Assembly: GCF_900091845.1 (NCBI RefSeq)
Contig: NZ_FMCI01000041.1
Span: forward strand, 1 to 63,406
From: Streptomyces sp. SolWspMP-5a-2
GTDB taxonomy: Bacteria > Actinomycetota > Actinomycetes > Streptomycetales > Streptomycetaceae
Reading direction: 5' to 3'
DNA length: 63,406 nt
The position numbers and the translations under genes are program-made. The notes under the pieces were generated by a model, which searched no databases, was not told the DNA's origin, and worked only from the letters and a program-made list of their open reading frames with translations. Of the stretch, positions 21,174 through 31,300 are shown piece by piece (within the stretch, counting starts at the first letter, position 1; each line of letters opens with the position of its first letter).

Positions 21174-22682
21174 ATGACGAGCCTCGACGGCATGCCCTCC
21201 CCCGCGGCCGGCGCCCGCCCCGCCCCCCTCACCCTCTCCCGGGTCCGGCTGGGCCCGGGAGGGCCGCTGGTCGCGCTGCGGATCGCGGACGGCCGGATAG
21301 CCGCCGTCGCGCGCGACGGCGACCTGGGCGGGCCGGTGCACGACCTGGCGGGGCGCACGGTGCTGCCGGGGCTGTGGGACGCGCATGTGCACATGGCGCA
21401 GTGGGCCGGGAACCGGCGGCGGGTGGACCTGTCCGGGCTGGACTCGGCGCGTGCGGTGGCGGGGGCGCTGCGTCCGCACGCCGCCGACCGCTCCTCGGGC
21501 GAGGTGCTGGTGGGGCAGGGGTTCCGGGACGGGCTGTGGCCCGACGTGCCGGACAAGGCGCTGCTCGACGCGGTGTGCCCCGACCGGCCGGTCGCGCTGA
21601 TCAGCGCCGATCTGCACGCGGTCTGGCTGAACTCGGCGGGGCTCGCGCTGGTCGGGCGGGCCGGGCACCCGACCGGGCTGCTGCGCGAGCACGAGTGCTT
21701 CGAGGTGATGCGGGCGCTGCCCGAGGTGCCCGCCGACGTCCTGGACGGCTGGGTGGCCGAGGCGGCCCGGGACGCGGCGGCGCGCGGGGTGACCGGCGTC
21801 ATCGACTTCCACTTCTCCGACAATCTGGCCGACTGGAGCCGCCGCGCCGCGTCCGCGCCGCTGGACCTGCGGGTGCGGGCCGCCGTCTACCCGTCGCGGC
21901 TCGACGCGGCCGTGGAGCGCGGGCTGCGCAGCGGTGACGTGCTGCCCGGCACCGGCGGGCTGGTGCGGGTGGGCCCGCTCAAGCTGTTCACGGACGGGTC
22001 CCTCAACACCCGCACCGCCCTGTGCTGCGACCCCTACCCGGGTCTTGAGGACACCGCCGGGGCGTACGGCGTCGAGGAGACGTCGTTCGAGGAGCTGGTG
22101 CGGCTGATGCGGCGGGCCGCCGCGCACGGCATCGAACCGGCGGTGCACGCGATCGGGGACCGCGCGAACACCGTCGCGCTGGACGCGTTCGAGGCGGTGC
22201 GCTGCCGGGGCCGGATCGAGCACGCCCAGTTGCTGAGCGCCGGGGACGTGCCCCGGTTCGCCGCGCTGGGGGTGACGGCCGGGGTGCAGCCCGCCCACGC
22301 CACCGACGACCGCGACGTGGCGGACCGGCACTGGGCGGGGCGGACCGGGCGGGCCTTCGCCTACGGCGACCTGCTGGCGGCGGGCGCCGCGCTGGAGTTC
22401 GGGTCGGACGCGCCGGTCGCGCCGCTCGACCCGTGGGTGGCCGTGGCGGCGGCGGTGCACAGGACCGGCGACGCCCGGCCCGCGTGGCATCCGGAGCAGC
22501 GGGTGCCGCTGCGGGCGGCGCTGGCGGCGTCGGCCCGGGGGCGGTCGCTGATCCGGGTCGGCGATCCGGCGGACCTGGTGGTCGTGGACGTCGATCCGCT
22601 GGACGCCGACCCGGGGACGCTGCGCGCGATGCCGGTCCACGCGACGCTGCTGGGCGGGCGCTGGACCCACGGTCCGGGCTGA
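21174..22682 (+). CDS. Amidohydrolase family protein (YtcJ-like)
   Basis: A 502-residue metal-dependent hydrolase. The first metal motif is DAHVHMAQWAGN (about 66-77); later elements include the HAIGDRANTVALDAFE helix (near 325), IEHAQLL (near 346) and the terminal Asp motif GSDAPVAPLDPW (near 410). This is the YtcJ/AepA-type of the amidohydrolase superfamily. Substrate unknown. It lies 54 bp after the GH15 gene, same strand, just before the iron-regulated locus begins. Confidence 0.88.
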   Translation: MTSLDGMPSPAAGARPAPLTLSRVRLGPGGPLVALRIADGRIAAVARDGDLGGPVHDLAGRTVLPGLWDAHVHMAQWAGNRRRVDLSGLDSARAVAGALRPHAADRSSGEVLVGQGFRDGLWPDVPDKALLDAVCPDRPVALISADLHAVWLNSAGLALVGRAGHPTGLLREHECFEVMRALPEVPADVLDGWVAEAARDAAARGVTGVIDFHFSDNLADWSRRAASAPLDLRVRAAVYPSRLDAAVERGLRSGDVLPGTGGLVRVGPLKLFTDGSLNTRTALCCDPYPGLEDTAGAYGVEETSFEELVRLMRRAAAHGIEPAVHAIGDRANTVALDAFEAVRCRGRIEHAQLLSAGDVPRFAALGVTAGVQPAHATDDRDVADRHWAGRTGRAFAYGDLLAAGAALEFGSDAPVAPLDPWVAVAAAVHRTGDARPAWHPEQRVPLRAALAASARGRSLIRVGDPADLVVVDVDPLDADPGTLRAMPVHATLLGGRWTHGPG

Positions 22683-22752
22683 CGGCGCGCGGCGAGGCCC
22701 ATCTCACGTTTCCCGCGCGGAACTCCCGTTTCGACGGAGGCGACAAGCGCGC

Positions 22753-22771
22753 TTAGGTGAGGCTAACCTAA
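22753..22771. promoter_or_regulatory. Iron box 1 (DmdR/IdeR-type)
   Basis: TTAGGTGAGGCTAACCTAA, an almost perfect 19-bp iron box of the actinobacterial DtxR family (consensus TTAGGTTAGGCTAACCTAA). It lies 107 bp upstream of the GTG at 22879. Expected to be bound by the Fe(II) form of the DmdR repressor. Confidence 0.9.
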
Positions 22772-22878
22772 GCAGCACGCCCGACCGGGAGGCCGTGCCG
22801 TGGACGAGTCGTGCCACTCGCCACCCCGCGCCACCGGCCCCCGCGCTCCCCGGGCCACGACCGCGAGGGGACCGAACT

Positions 22879-24729
22879 GTGAGCACCGACGCATCCCGGC
22901 ACACCACGCTCGACGGCCTGTTCCGTGCGCGCGCCGAGTCGCACCCCGAACGGGTCGCGCTCGTCGACGCCGCCGGGGAACGCGCCGAGTGGACCTGGGG
23001 CGAGCTGGCCGGGCGGGTCGAGGACCGCGCCGCCGAACTGGCCGACCTGCGGATCGGCGAGGGCCACCGGGTGGTCGTCGCGCTGCCCGGCTCGGCCGCG
23101 CTGGTCGCGGAGGTCCTGGCGCTCGGGCGGATCGGCGCGGTGCCGGTCGTCGTGCCCCCGTCCGTGCCCGAGCCGACGGCCCGCGCGGTGCGCCGCTTCA
23201 CCGGCTCCGCCGCACCGTACGACGACGGCCTCGCCCTGCTCCAGTACGCGGGCGACGAGGTGGGAGCCCCCCGCCTGGTGCCGCTCGACCACCCGGCGCT
23301 GGCCCGCGCGGTACGGGAGCGGGCAGGCGTCCTCGGCGCCGGGGAGGACACCGTCCACCTCGTCGTCCGCCCCGAACTGACCGTCGGGGTACCGGGGTTG
23401 CTGGACTGGCTGGCGGTGCTGTGCGCGGGCGGACGGCTGGTCACGGGCGCCGGGGACGACCCGGACGACGCGTTCCGGCTCGTCACGGCCGAGCGGGTGA
23501 CGCACACCGCGCTCACCGCGCCGCTCACCGACCGGTGGACCACCGCCGCGGCCGTCACCGCCTGGGACCTGACCGGGCTGCGGACCCTGGTGGTCAGCGG
23601 CGGCGCCCTCGCCGAGCCGGTGGCGCGCCGGGTGCTGCCCGCGCTCGGCTGCTCGCTGCGGCAGGTCTTCGGCACCGCCGAGGGACTCGTCGCCCGCACC
23701 TGGCAGGAGGACGGCACGGAGGCGGCCCTCACCGGGCGGGCCCGCGCCGCCTCCGAGGGCCACGAGCTGCGCGTCGTCGACCACCGGGACCGGGACGTAC
23801 CGCCGGGCGCCGAGGGGCAGTTGCTCAGCCGGGGCCCCGACACGGTGCGCGGCTACTGGCGCTCCCCCGAGCACGACACCCGCCACTTCACGACCGACGG
23901 CTTCCACCGCACCGGGGCGATCGCCCGGACGACGGAGACGGGCCTGCTGGTCGTCGTGCGGGGGCCGGAACCGGCGAGCGGACGGGCCAGAGCCGCCCGG
24001 ACGGTCCACCGACTCCCCGCCCCGCGCAGCCGGCCGACCCGACCGCACCGTCCAGAAGGGCAGACCGAGATGACGCCTCCGATGTTCCCGTACGTCATGC
24101 CCACGCCCACGATGCTGCCCGCCGACCGGACGGGCTGGACCCTCGACCCGGCCCGCGCCGCCCTGGTGGTCCTCAACCTCCAGAACCGGTTCGTCCGCAC
24201 CCTGGAGCGCGAGGCCGCGCCTGCCGCCGAACTCCTCGCCAACACAGCCCGGTTGATCGACGGCGCGCGGGCCGCAGGGGTGCCGGTCATCCACTCGGTC
24301 CCGGCCGGGGTGCGCCGGGCCACCGGACGCGGCCCGGTGCCGTACGCCCGGCTCGTGGCACCCGTCGCGGGCGCCGACGCCGAGGCGTTCGTGGACCGCG
24401 TGGAGCCGCGGGCCGGTGACACCGTGCTCACCGCCCGCAAGTACAGCGCGTTCGCCAGGACCCGGCTGGACGGCCGGTTACGCGAACTGGAGCGCGACCA
24501 GGTGGTGATCCTCGGGCTCTACGCCCGCGCCGGTGTCCTGATGACGGCCGGCGACGCCTGGGCGCAGGACCTGGAGGCGTTCGTGGTCGCCGACGCGGTG
24601 GCCGACCTCTGCGCGGGCCACCACGAGTTCGCGCTGGAGTGGGTGGCGGACACCTGCGGCGCGGTGACCGCGACGGACCGGGTGGCGGCGGCGTTCGACG
24701 CCGGCCACCCGGCGGCCGAGGCCGTCTGA
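22879..24729 (+). CDS. Degenerate aryl-AMP ligase fused to degenerate isochorismatase
   Basis: A 616-residue fusion. Residues 1-370 align with EntE/DhbE-type ligases (start TLDGLFRARAESHPERVALV; FGTAEGLV near 274), but the key parts are lost: the Ser/Thr/Gly-rich A3 loop is YAGDEVGAPR near 122, the aryl-binding HNF segment is deleted, RTGD is RTGA near 343, and the C-terminal subdomain with the A10 lysine is absent. Residues about 415-610 are an isochorismatase-like fold, but the catalytic Asp is Asn433 (VVLNLQNRF) and the catalytic Lys position is Ala519 (LTARKYSAF, with Lys at 521). The frame is continuous between the halves; an internal ATG at 24070 could give the second half separately. 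A TTA codon occurs at 24478-24480. GAGGGGAC precedes GTG 22879. It is under iron box 1, so is expressed when iron is low; function unknown. Confidence 0.8.
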   Translation: MSTDASRHTTLDGLFRARAESHPERVALVDAAGERAEWTWGELAGRVEDRAAELADLRIGEGHRVVVALPGSAALVAEVLALGRIGAVPVVVPPSVPEPTARAVRRFTGSAAPYDDGLALLQYAGDEVGAPRLVPLDHPALARAVRERAGVLGAGEDTVHLVVRPELTVGVPGLLDWLAVLCAGGRLVTGAGDDPDDAFRLVTAERVTHTALTAPLTDRWTTAAAVTAWDLTGLRTLVVSGGALAEPVARRVLPALGCSLRQVFGTAEGLVARTWQEDGTEAALTGRARAASEGHELRVVDHRDRDVPPGAEGQLLSRGPDTVRGYWRSPEHDTRHFTTDGFHRTGAIARTTETGLLVVVRGPEPASGRARAARTVHRLPAPRSRPTRPHRPEGQTEMTPPMFPYVMPTPTMLPADRTGWTLDPARAALVVLNLQNRFVRTLEREAAPAAELLANTARLIDGARAAGVPVIHSVPAGVRRATGRGPVPYARLVAPVAGADAEAFVDRVEPRAGDTVLTARKYSAFARTRLDGRLRELERDQVVILGLYARAGVLMTAGDAWAQDLEAFVVADAVADLCAGHHEFALEWVADTCGAVTATDRVAAAFDAGHPAAEAV

Positions 24730-24760
24730 GGGGCCGCCACCCGGTCAGCGGGGCGCGTGG

Positions 24761-26086
24761 TCAGGCGGCGGCCACGCGCCGCGACACCAGGGACCGGTGG
24801 ATCTCGCCCGCCCGGATCGCGGTGGTCGACAGCAGCGACGAGGTCAGCCCGTGGGTGTGCTCGGTGCTGCCCTGGAGGTAGATCCCCGCGGTGACGTCGG
24901 GCGCCGTCTCCACCCGGTGGTCGCGGCTGACCCGCAGCGCGTCGCCGTCGTCGCGCAGGCACACCTTGGCGGCCTCGCCCAGCAGGGTGCCGAGGTCACG
25001 CGGCCGGTAGCCGGTGGCGTGCACCAGCACGTCGGCGTTCAGGACCTGTTGGTCGCCGGTCGGCAGGAACTCGACGGCGATGTCGAGCGAGCCGTCGGGC
25101 CGGGTCAGGACGTCCCTGATGCGGGAGACGTTGAGGAAGCGCAGCCGTTCGCGGCCCGCGACCTTCTCCTGGTAGGCGGTGGCGTACAGCGCCTCGATCA
25201 GCTCCATGTCGACGACCGAGTAGTTCGTGGAGCGGTGGTAGTCGAAGAGGGACTGCTTCACCTCGGAGGGCGCCCCGAAGTAGACGTCCACCGCCTCCGG
25301 GTCGAAGATCCGGTTGGCGAACGGGCTGTCGTCCGCGGGGGTGTAGCCGTATTTGGCGAAGACCGCGCAGACCTCCGCGTCCGGGAAGGACCGGTGCAGG
25401 TAGTCGACCGTCTCGGCGGCGCTCTGCCCGGCGCCCAGGACCACCGCGCGGCGCACCGGCGCGCCGGAGGCGGTGAGTTCGGCGACCCGTGGCAGTAACT
25501 GGCTGTTGTGCCAGACCCGTTCGGTCAGTTCGACGCCGGGCGGCACATGCGGTTCCAGGCCGACGGCGACGCTGATGTCCCGGGCCCGGTAGGTCACCGT
25601 CCGGCCGGGCCGTCCGGGGTCGCGGCAGACGACGTCGAAGTGGGCGATGGCGCCGGACTCGTCGCGCACCGGGTCGATGGCGGTGACGACGTGCTCGTAG
25701 GCGGTGAGATGGCGGACCCGCTCCGCGGCCCACTCGAAGTACTCGTGGAACTCGACCCGCAGCGGGAACAGCGTCTTCTGGTTCAGGAAGTCGATCAGCC
25801 GCCCGCGTTCGCGCAGGAAGCACAGGAAGCTGTAGTCGCTGGACGGGTCGCGCAGGGTCACGAGGTCTTTCAGGAACGACACCTGCATGGTGGCGTCGTC
25901 GATCAGCATGCCCCGGTGCCAGCCGAAGCCCGACTGGCGTTCGAGGAAGAGGGCGTTGAGTCGTTCGTCCGGTGGAAGCCGCGCGTTCTGTTCGTCGATC
26001 GCGATGGCCAGCGCCAGATTTGACGGTCCGAAACCGATTCCGAGGACGTCATAGGTGGTGTCAGTTCCCTTGAGCGGTGACTTCAC
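24761..26086 (-). CDS. L-ornithine N5-monooxygenase
   Basis: A 441-residue flavin N-hydroxylase like PvdA/CchB/EtcB. FAD motif GIGFGPSN at 16-23, NADPH motif VLGAGQSAAE near 215, and the C-terminal ATGYRPRDL near 380. It hydroxylates the side-chain amine of L-ornithine using NADPH and O2 to make N5-hydroxyornithine, the hydroxamate precursor. The specificity (Orn rather than Lys) follows from the downstream N5-hydroxyornithine A-domain code. GTG 26086 has a GGGAGGCG site. Codon 197 is TTA (25496-25498), suggesting bldA dependence. It is divergent from the formyltransferase across iron box 2. Confidence 0.92.
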   Translation of the reverse strand: MKSPLKGTDTTYDVLGIGFGPSNLALAIAIDEQNARLPPDERLNALFLERQSGFGWHRGMLIDDATMQVSFLKDLVTLRDPSSDYSFLCFLRERGRLIDFLNQKTLFPLRVEFHEYFEWAAERVRHLTAYEHVVTAIDPVRDESGAIAHFDVVCRDPGRPGRTVTYRARDISVAVGLEPHVPPGVELTERVWHNSQLLPRVAELTASGAPVRRAVVLGAGQSAAETVDYLHRSFPDAEVCAVFAKYGYTPADDSPFANRIFDPEAVDVYFGAPSEVKQSLFDYHRSTNYSVVDMELIEALYATAYQEKVAGRERLRFLNVSRIRDVLTRPDGSLDIAVEFLPTGDQQVLNADVLVHATGYRPRDLGTLLGEAAKVCLRDDGDALRVSRDHRVETAPDVTAGIYLQGSTEHTHGLTSSLLSTTAIRAGEIHRSLVSRRVAAA

Positions 26087-26122
26087 CGTGGCATCGCCTC
26101 CCTCAGGCAGGCACATGTTAGA

Positions 26123-26141
26123 TAAGGTTAGCCTTACCTTG
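26123..26141. promoter_or_regulatory. Iron box 2 (divergent promoter)
   Basis: TAAGGTTAGCCTTACCTTG, an imperfect 19-bp iron box in the 82-bp space between the ornithine monooxygenase (minus) and the formyltransferase (plus). One box can serve both promoters. Confidence 0.85.
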
Positions 26142-26168
26142 CAATGGACAGCCGGAGGGGAGAACCGC

Positions 26169-27122
26169 ATGCGCGTCGCCATGTTCGGCTACCAGACCTG
26201 GGGTCACCGCACGCTCCAGGCCCTGCTGGACTCGGACCACGAGGTCGTCCTCGTGGTCACGCACCCCAGGAGCGACCACGCCTACGAGAAGATCTGGGAC
26301 GACAGCGTCGCCGAGCTGGCCGAGAAGAACGACGTTCCCGTCCTGCTCCGCAACCGTCCCGACGACCCCGAACTCCTGGACGCGCTGCGGGAGTCGGCGC
26401 CCGACATCATCGTCGCCAACAACTGGCGCACCTGGCTGCCGCCGGAGCTGTTCGACCTGCCACCGCACGGCACCCTGAACATCCACGACTCGCTGCTGCC
26501 GTCCTACGCGGGCTTCTCGCCGATCATCTGGGCGCTCATCAACGGCGAGACGCGGGTCGGCGTGACGGCCCACCGGATGAACCCGCAGCTCGACGCCGGT
26601 GACGTGCTGGTGCAGCGCTCGGTGCCGGTCGGTCCGGCCGACACCGCGACCGACCTGTTCCACCGCACCGTCGACCTCATCGCGCCGATCGTGCGCGAGT
26701 CGCTGGACCTGATCGCCTCGGGCCGGGACGCCGGGCAGTGGGTGCCGCAGGACCGGGCACGGGCCAGCTTCTTCCACAAGCGGTCCCTGGAGGACAGCCG
26801 GATCGACTGGAGCTGGCCGGCCGAGCGGCTGGAGCGGCTGGTGCGGGCCCAGTCGGACCCGTACCCGAACGCGTACGCCTTCCACCGGGGCGAGCGGCTG
26901 CGGATCGTGGCGGCCGGGGTCTCCGAGGGGCTCTACGGCGGGACACCGGGCCGGATCTTCATCCGGGAGGGCGACGGCGTGGTCGTCGTGGCGGGCCCCG
27001 AGGCGCACACCGGGACCGGCCGCGGACTGCTGGTCAGGCGGGTGCGCACCGAGGACGGCACCGAGCTGGCCGCCACGGAGTACTTCCGGACGATGGGCGG
27101 CTACCTCACCTCCCGCCCCTGA
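26169..27122 (+). CDS. N5-hydroxyornithine formyltransferase
   Basis: A 317-residue protein of the methionyl-tRNA-formyltransferase fold, like CchA. The N10-formyl-tetrahydrofolate domain carries NIHDSLLPSYAGFSPIIWAL (about 104-123), with the Asn/His catalytic residues and the SLLPxYxG motif; DAGDVLVQ (near 145) is also typical. The C-terminal domain follows from about residue 205. It is expected to formylate N5-hydroxyornithine to N5-formyl-N5-hydroxyornithine, a hydroxamate ligand. The ATG at 26169 has a GGAGGGGAG site. Confidence 0.9.
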   Translation: MRVAMFGYQTWGHRTLQALLDSDHEVVLVVTHPRSDHAYEKIWDDSVAELAEKNDVPVLLRNRPDDPELLDALRESAPDIIVANNWRTWLPPELFDLPPHGTLNIHDSLLPSYAGFSPIIWALINGETRVGVTAHRMNPQLDAGDVLVQRSVPVGPADTATDLFHRTVDLIAPIVRESLDLIASGRDAGQWVPQDRARASFFHKRSLEDSRIDWSWPAERLERLVRAQSDPYPNAYAFHRGERLRIVAAGVSEGLYGGTPGRIFIREGDGVVVVAGPEAHTGTGRGLLVRRVRTEDGTELAATEYFRTMGGYLTSRP

Positions 27123-27136
27123 GCGGAGCCACGGCC

Positions 27137-27161
27137 GGGCGCCCCCGCGACGGGGGCGCCC
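27137..27161. terminator. Terminator hairpin after the formyltransferase
   Basis: An 11-bp perfect G/C stem (GGGCGCCCCCG and its complement) with loop CGA starts 15 bp after the stop codon. No U-tract follows, as is usual in Streptomyces. Confidence 0.75.
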
Positions 27162-27227
27162 AACTCGCGTGCAAAGAACCAGAGCTGACGTGTCGTCATT
27201 ACGCGGCGGAAGCCCCGGAAACATTGC

Positions 27228-27246
27228 TAAGGCAAGCCTAACCTTG
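27228..27246. promoter_or_regulatory. Iron box 3
   Basis: TAAGGCAAGCCTAACCTTG, a good 19-bp iron box 57 bp upstream of the lipoprotein start. Confidence 0.88.
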
Positions 27247-27303
27247 CTTTACTGTCGGCCACACGCTTCCTCCCCGTACCTGGCGACAAAGGGATGCACT
27301 GCC

Positions 27304-28320
27304 ATGTCGAGACCGCTCCGCACCACCCTCCTCACCGTCACCCTGGTCGCCGGGCTGGCCGCCTGCGGTTCGGTCAAGGACGACTCCGACGGCGGCTCGT
27401 CCACCGGGTCCGCGACGCCCGGCGCCTCCTCCGCGTTCCCGGTGACGGTCACCCACAAGTTCGGGGACACGAAGCTCACTTCGGCGCCGAAGCGGGTCGT
27501 CGTGGTCGGCAACGGCGGCACCGACGACGTCGACGCGCTCTACGCCCTCGGCGTCACCCCGATCGCCGTCACCAAGGACTCCCTCAGCTCCGACGGGATC
27601 TACCCCTGGCTGAAGGACCGGATCGACACCTCGAAGACGAAGCTGATCGACACGCTCAACGGCATCGACTTCGAGCAGATCGCCGCCCTCCAGCCCGATC
27701 TGATCCTCGCCACCTCGGACTTCACCCTCGACAAGGACTACAAGAAGCTCTCCGCCGTCGCGCCGACCATCGGCTACGCCACCGCCTGGGGTCAGCAGTC
27801 CTGGCAGGAGCACGTCCAGGTGGTCGGCAAGGCCCTCGGCAGGCAGGCGCAGGCCGAGAAGCTGGTGAAGGAGACCGAGGACGGCATCGCCGCCGTCCGC
27901 GAGAAGCACCCCGGGCTGGACGGCAGGACCTACAGCCTCTCCATCGGGAACACCCCGGCGAAGATCTACACCATCGCCTCCGAGAAGGACTTCGCCGCCC
28001 GGCTGATGAGCGAACTCGGCCTGGGCCTGACCCCGTCGGTCAAGAACATCAAGACCGTCAACGGCAGCCCGACCGGCGAGCTCTCCTTCGAGCAGCTCGA
28101 CCGGCTCGACGCGGACCTGGTGGTCATCGCCTTCACCACCAAGGACCTCCAGAAGGCGTTCGAGGCCAGCACGCTGGTCAAGAACATGGCGGCGGTGAAG
28201 AAGGACCGCTACGTCGTCACCGACGTGGAGACCATCAGCCAGCTGCGCAGCCCCTCCGTGCTCGGCATCCCCTGGGCGCTGCGGAACCTGGAGCCCGGCT
28301 TCGCCAAGCTCGGCGACTGA
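27304..28320 (+). CDS. Ferric-siderophore ABC transporter substrate-binding lipoprotein
   Basis: A 338-residue lipoprotein. The signal peptide has a hydrophobic core TTLLTVTLVAGL and lipobox LAAC with Cys at residue 21. After a Ser/Gly linker comes a FepB/FhuD-type two-lobed binding domain: APKRVVVVGNGGTDDVDALY (about 60), IDFEQIAALQPDLILA (near 120) and the C-terminal lobe from about 200. It captures the ferric siderophore outside the membrane and hands it to FecCD permeases, probably those at 53766-55882. Regulated by iron box 3. Confidence 0.92.
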   Translation: MSRPLRTTLLTVTLVAGLAACGSVKDDSDGGSSTGSATPGASSAFPVTVTHKFGDTKLTSAPKRVVVVGNGGTDDVDALYALGVTPIAVTKDSLSSDGIYPWLKDRIDTSKTKLIDTLNGIDFEQIAALQPDLILATSDFTLDKDYKKLSAVAPTIGYATAWGQQSWQEHVQVVGKALGRQAQAEKLVKETEDGIAAVREKHPGLDGRTYSLSIGNTPAKIYTIASEKDFAARLMSELGLGLTPSVKNIKTVNGSPTGELSFEQLDRLDADLVVIAFTTKDLQKAFEASTLVKNMAAVKKDRYVVTDVETISQLRSPSVLGIPWALRNLEPGFAKLGD

Positions 28321-28339
28321 CTCCCCCACGGGACACCGG

Positions 28340-28374
28340 CGGGCGGCGGGGCGCGTGACGCGCCCCGCCGCCCG
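28340..28374. terminator. Bidirectional terminator between convergent genes
   Basis: A 16-bp perfect stem (arms 28340-28355 and 28359-28374) with a TGA loop in the 69-bp space between the lipoprotein gene and the end of the NRPS operon. It can serve both directions. Confidence 0.9.
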
Positions 28375-28389
28375 TGTGCGGTCGCCCGC

Positions 28390-31300
28390 TCAGCCGCCGA
28401 GCGCCGAGTCGACCTCCTCGGCCGACATGCCCTCGATCTCCAGGTGGATCGCGGCGACCTGTTCGAGCCTGCCCGGCGTCTCCTCCTCGGCCGCCAGCCG
28501 CTTGGCCATGCCGCCCGCGGTGAGCGTCGCGAACAGGGCCCGCACGGTCACCTCGGAGGTGTCCAGCGCCTCCCGCAGCCGTCCGACGATGACGGTGGCG
28601 AGCACCGAGTCGCCGCCCAGCGCGAAGAACCCGTCGTCGAGCCCGACCCGGTCCACGCCGAGCACCCCGGCCCAGGTCCCGGCCACCACCCGCTCCAGCG
28701 CCGAACCGGGCAGCCGCAGATCCGCCTCCTCGGGGGCCCGCGCCTCCCAGAGCGCGGCGACCGCGCGGCGGTCCAGCTTGCCGTTGGACGTCAGCGGCAG
28801 CTCCCGCACCACCACGACCCGGGAGGGCACCATGTGCGGCGGCAGCACCGACCGCGCCCACTCCCGCAGTTCGTCCTCTTCGACGCCTTCGGCGGCGACC
28901 GCGACGGCGAGTTGGACGCCCTGCGCCCGGGTGAGCCCGGCCACCGCCCGCCGCACCGCCGGGTGCCCGGCGAGCGCCGCCTCCACCTCGCCCAACTCGA
29001 TCCGGAAACCGCGCAGTTTGACCTGGTGGTCGCGGCGGCCGAGGAATTCGAGGGTGCCGTCGGGCCAGTACCTGGCCAGGTCTCCGGTCCGGTACCAGCG
29101 CACCCCGGCCGCCTCGGTGAACCTCTCGGCGGTGCGCGCCGGATCGCCCCGGTAGCCGAGCGCCACTCCCGCGCCGCCGATCCACAGCTCCCCCGGCACC
29201 CAGTCCGGACAGTCCCGTTCGTGCCCGTCGACCACCCGGCAGCGCACGCCCCGCAGCGGGGTGCCGTAGGGCACCGCGCGCCAGTGCGCGGGCACCCGCG
29301 CGTCCGTCACCTCGCAGACCGTGGAGTGGATCGCGGTCTCCGTGGTGCCGCCGAGCCCGACGAAGCGGCAGCCGGGCGCCCGCTCGGCGAGCCGCCCCGG
29401 CAGGTCGGTGCCCACCCAGTCGCCGCCCAGCAGCACCAGGCGCAGCGGGGCGAGGTCCCCGGGCCCGGTGACCAGGAGCAGCATGTCGAGCAGCGGGGGC
29501 GCGCAGTTGAGGACCGTCACCCGGTGGGCGCGCACGAGATCGGCCCACTGGCCCGCCTCCCGCCGGTCGGCCTCGTCGACGAGCACGACGGCGCCGCCCG
29601 CGCCCAGCAGCCCGAAGACGTCGTACACGGAGAGGTCGAAGTCGAGGGCGGAGACGGCCAGGCAGCGGTCGTCGGCGCCGACGCGGTAGCGCTCGTCGAG
29701 GTCGTCGACGGTGTTCACCGCCGCCCGGTGGGGCACCTCGACGCCCTTGGGCTCGCCGGTGGAGCCGGAGGTGAACAGCACGTAGGCGGGCTGCTCCGGG
29801 TCGACCGGCAGGGGCGCGGGGAGCGGTTCGGCGCGTACCGCGTCGGCGACGGGCAGGGTGTCGACGCCGTCGAGCGGGCGGCCGTCGGTCAGCGCCAGCC
29901 CGAACCCCGCGGTGCGGCGGATGCGGTCGCGGCGGGCGTCCGGCTGGTCGACGCCGAGCGGGACGTAGGCGGCGCCCGCCGCGAGCACGCCCAGGACGGC
30001 CACGATCTGGTCGGGGCCCTTGGGCAGGGTGACCGCGACGGTGTCGCCCGGCCGGACGCCGCGGGCCGCGAGCGCGCCGGCCGTGCGCAGCGCCCGGTCC
30101 GCCAACTCGCCGTAGCTGAGGGCGCCTTCGTCGCCCCAGAGCAGGGCGGGCGCGTCGGGCCCGGTGCGCGCGTGGGCGAAGAAGCCCTCGTGCAGGAGGC
30201 GTCCGGGGCGTGGGTCGCCGGTCGCGTTGACGCGGGCGCGGACCTCCGTCTGCGCCGTCGGCAGCAGCGCGGGGACGGGCCGCTCCCAGACGGTGTCGTC
30301 GGTGCCGAGGCGGGTGACGAGGCCGTGGAAGGCGTCGAACATGGCGTCGACGAGCCCGTCGGGGAACGCGTCCTCGCGGACGTCCCAGTTGACGAGGAGA
30401 CCGCCGTCGACCTCGGTGACCTGGGCGTCGAGCAGGACCTGCGGGCCCTGCGAGACGATCCAGGCCGGGGTGCCGAAGGAGCGGGTGACGCCGGTGTCGA
30501 ACAGCTCGCCCAGGTTGAGGGCGCTGGTGAACACGACGGGTGCCAGCACCTGTTCGCCGTGGAAGCGGGTCAGGTCGCGCAGCACCTCGACGCCCGAGTA
30601 GTCGGCGTGGGCCGCGTCGGTGTGCATCCGGTCCTGGAGCCGTCTGGCGTGCTCGGTGAAGGTCCCCCGGCCGCCGAGGTCGACATCGAGCAGCACGGAG
30701 CTGGTGAAGTCGCCGACGAGCAGGTCGACATCGGGGTGCGAGCCCCTGCGGTCGAACATGGGCACGTTGAGCAGGAACCGCTGCTGTCCGCTCCAGGCGG
30801 CGAGCACCTCGGAGAAGGCGGTCGCGACGGCCATGGCGGGGGTGAGGCCGTGCCGGTGGGCGCGGTCGGCCAGGCGCCGCTTCTCCTCGGGCGGCAGCCA
30901 GTGGTGGCGCCGGGTGACCCGGGTGGGGTCGGCGCGTTCGGCCTCCGGGACGAGCGGGAGCGCGGGCGCCGCGGGCAGCTCGGGCACCCGTTCGGCCCAC
31001 CAGTCCCGCGACTGCTCCCGGCTCAGCCGCCGCACCTCGCGCCGTTCGGCGAGGTACTCCGGGTAGCTGGTGCGGATCTCGGGCAGCGGGGTCCCGGGGC
31101 TGAGGTAGAGCGCGGCGAGGTCGGAGAGGAGCACCCGGTAGCTGAGCGCGTCGGCGGCGAGCATGTCGACGTCGACGTGCAGCCGGGTGGCGCCGCCGGG
31201 CAGCAGGGAGAGCTGGACCGAGGAGACCTCGCCCGCGGCGACGTCGAGCCGGGCGTGCGAGGCGGCCTGCCTGATCTCCTCCAGGCGGGCCTCGGCCGTC

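Noticed and set aside
22879..24729. Classical DHB pathway (EntE/EntB pair)
   Set aside because: Both halves lack essential residues, no EntA/DhbA is present, and a salicylate synthase and salicylate-type ligase are present.
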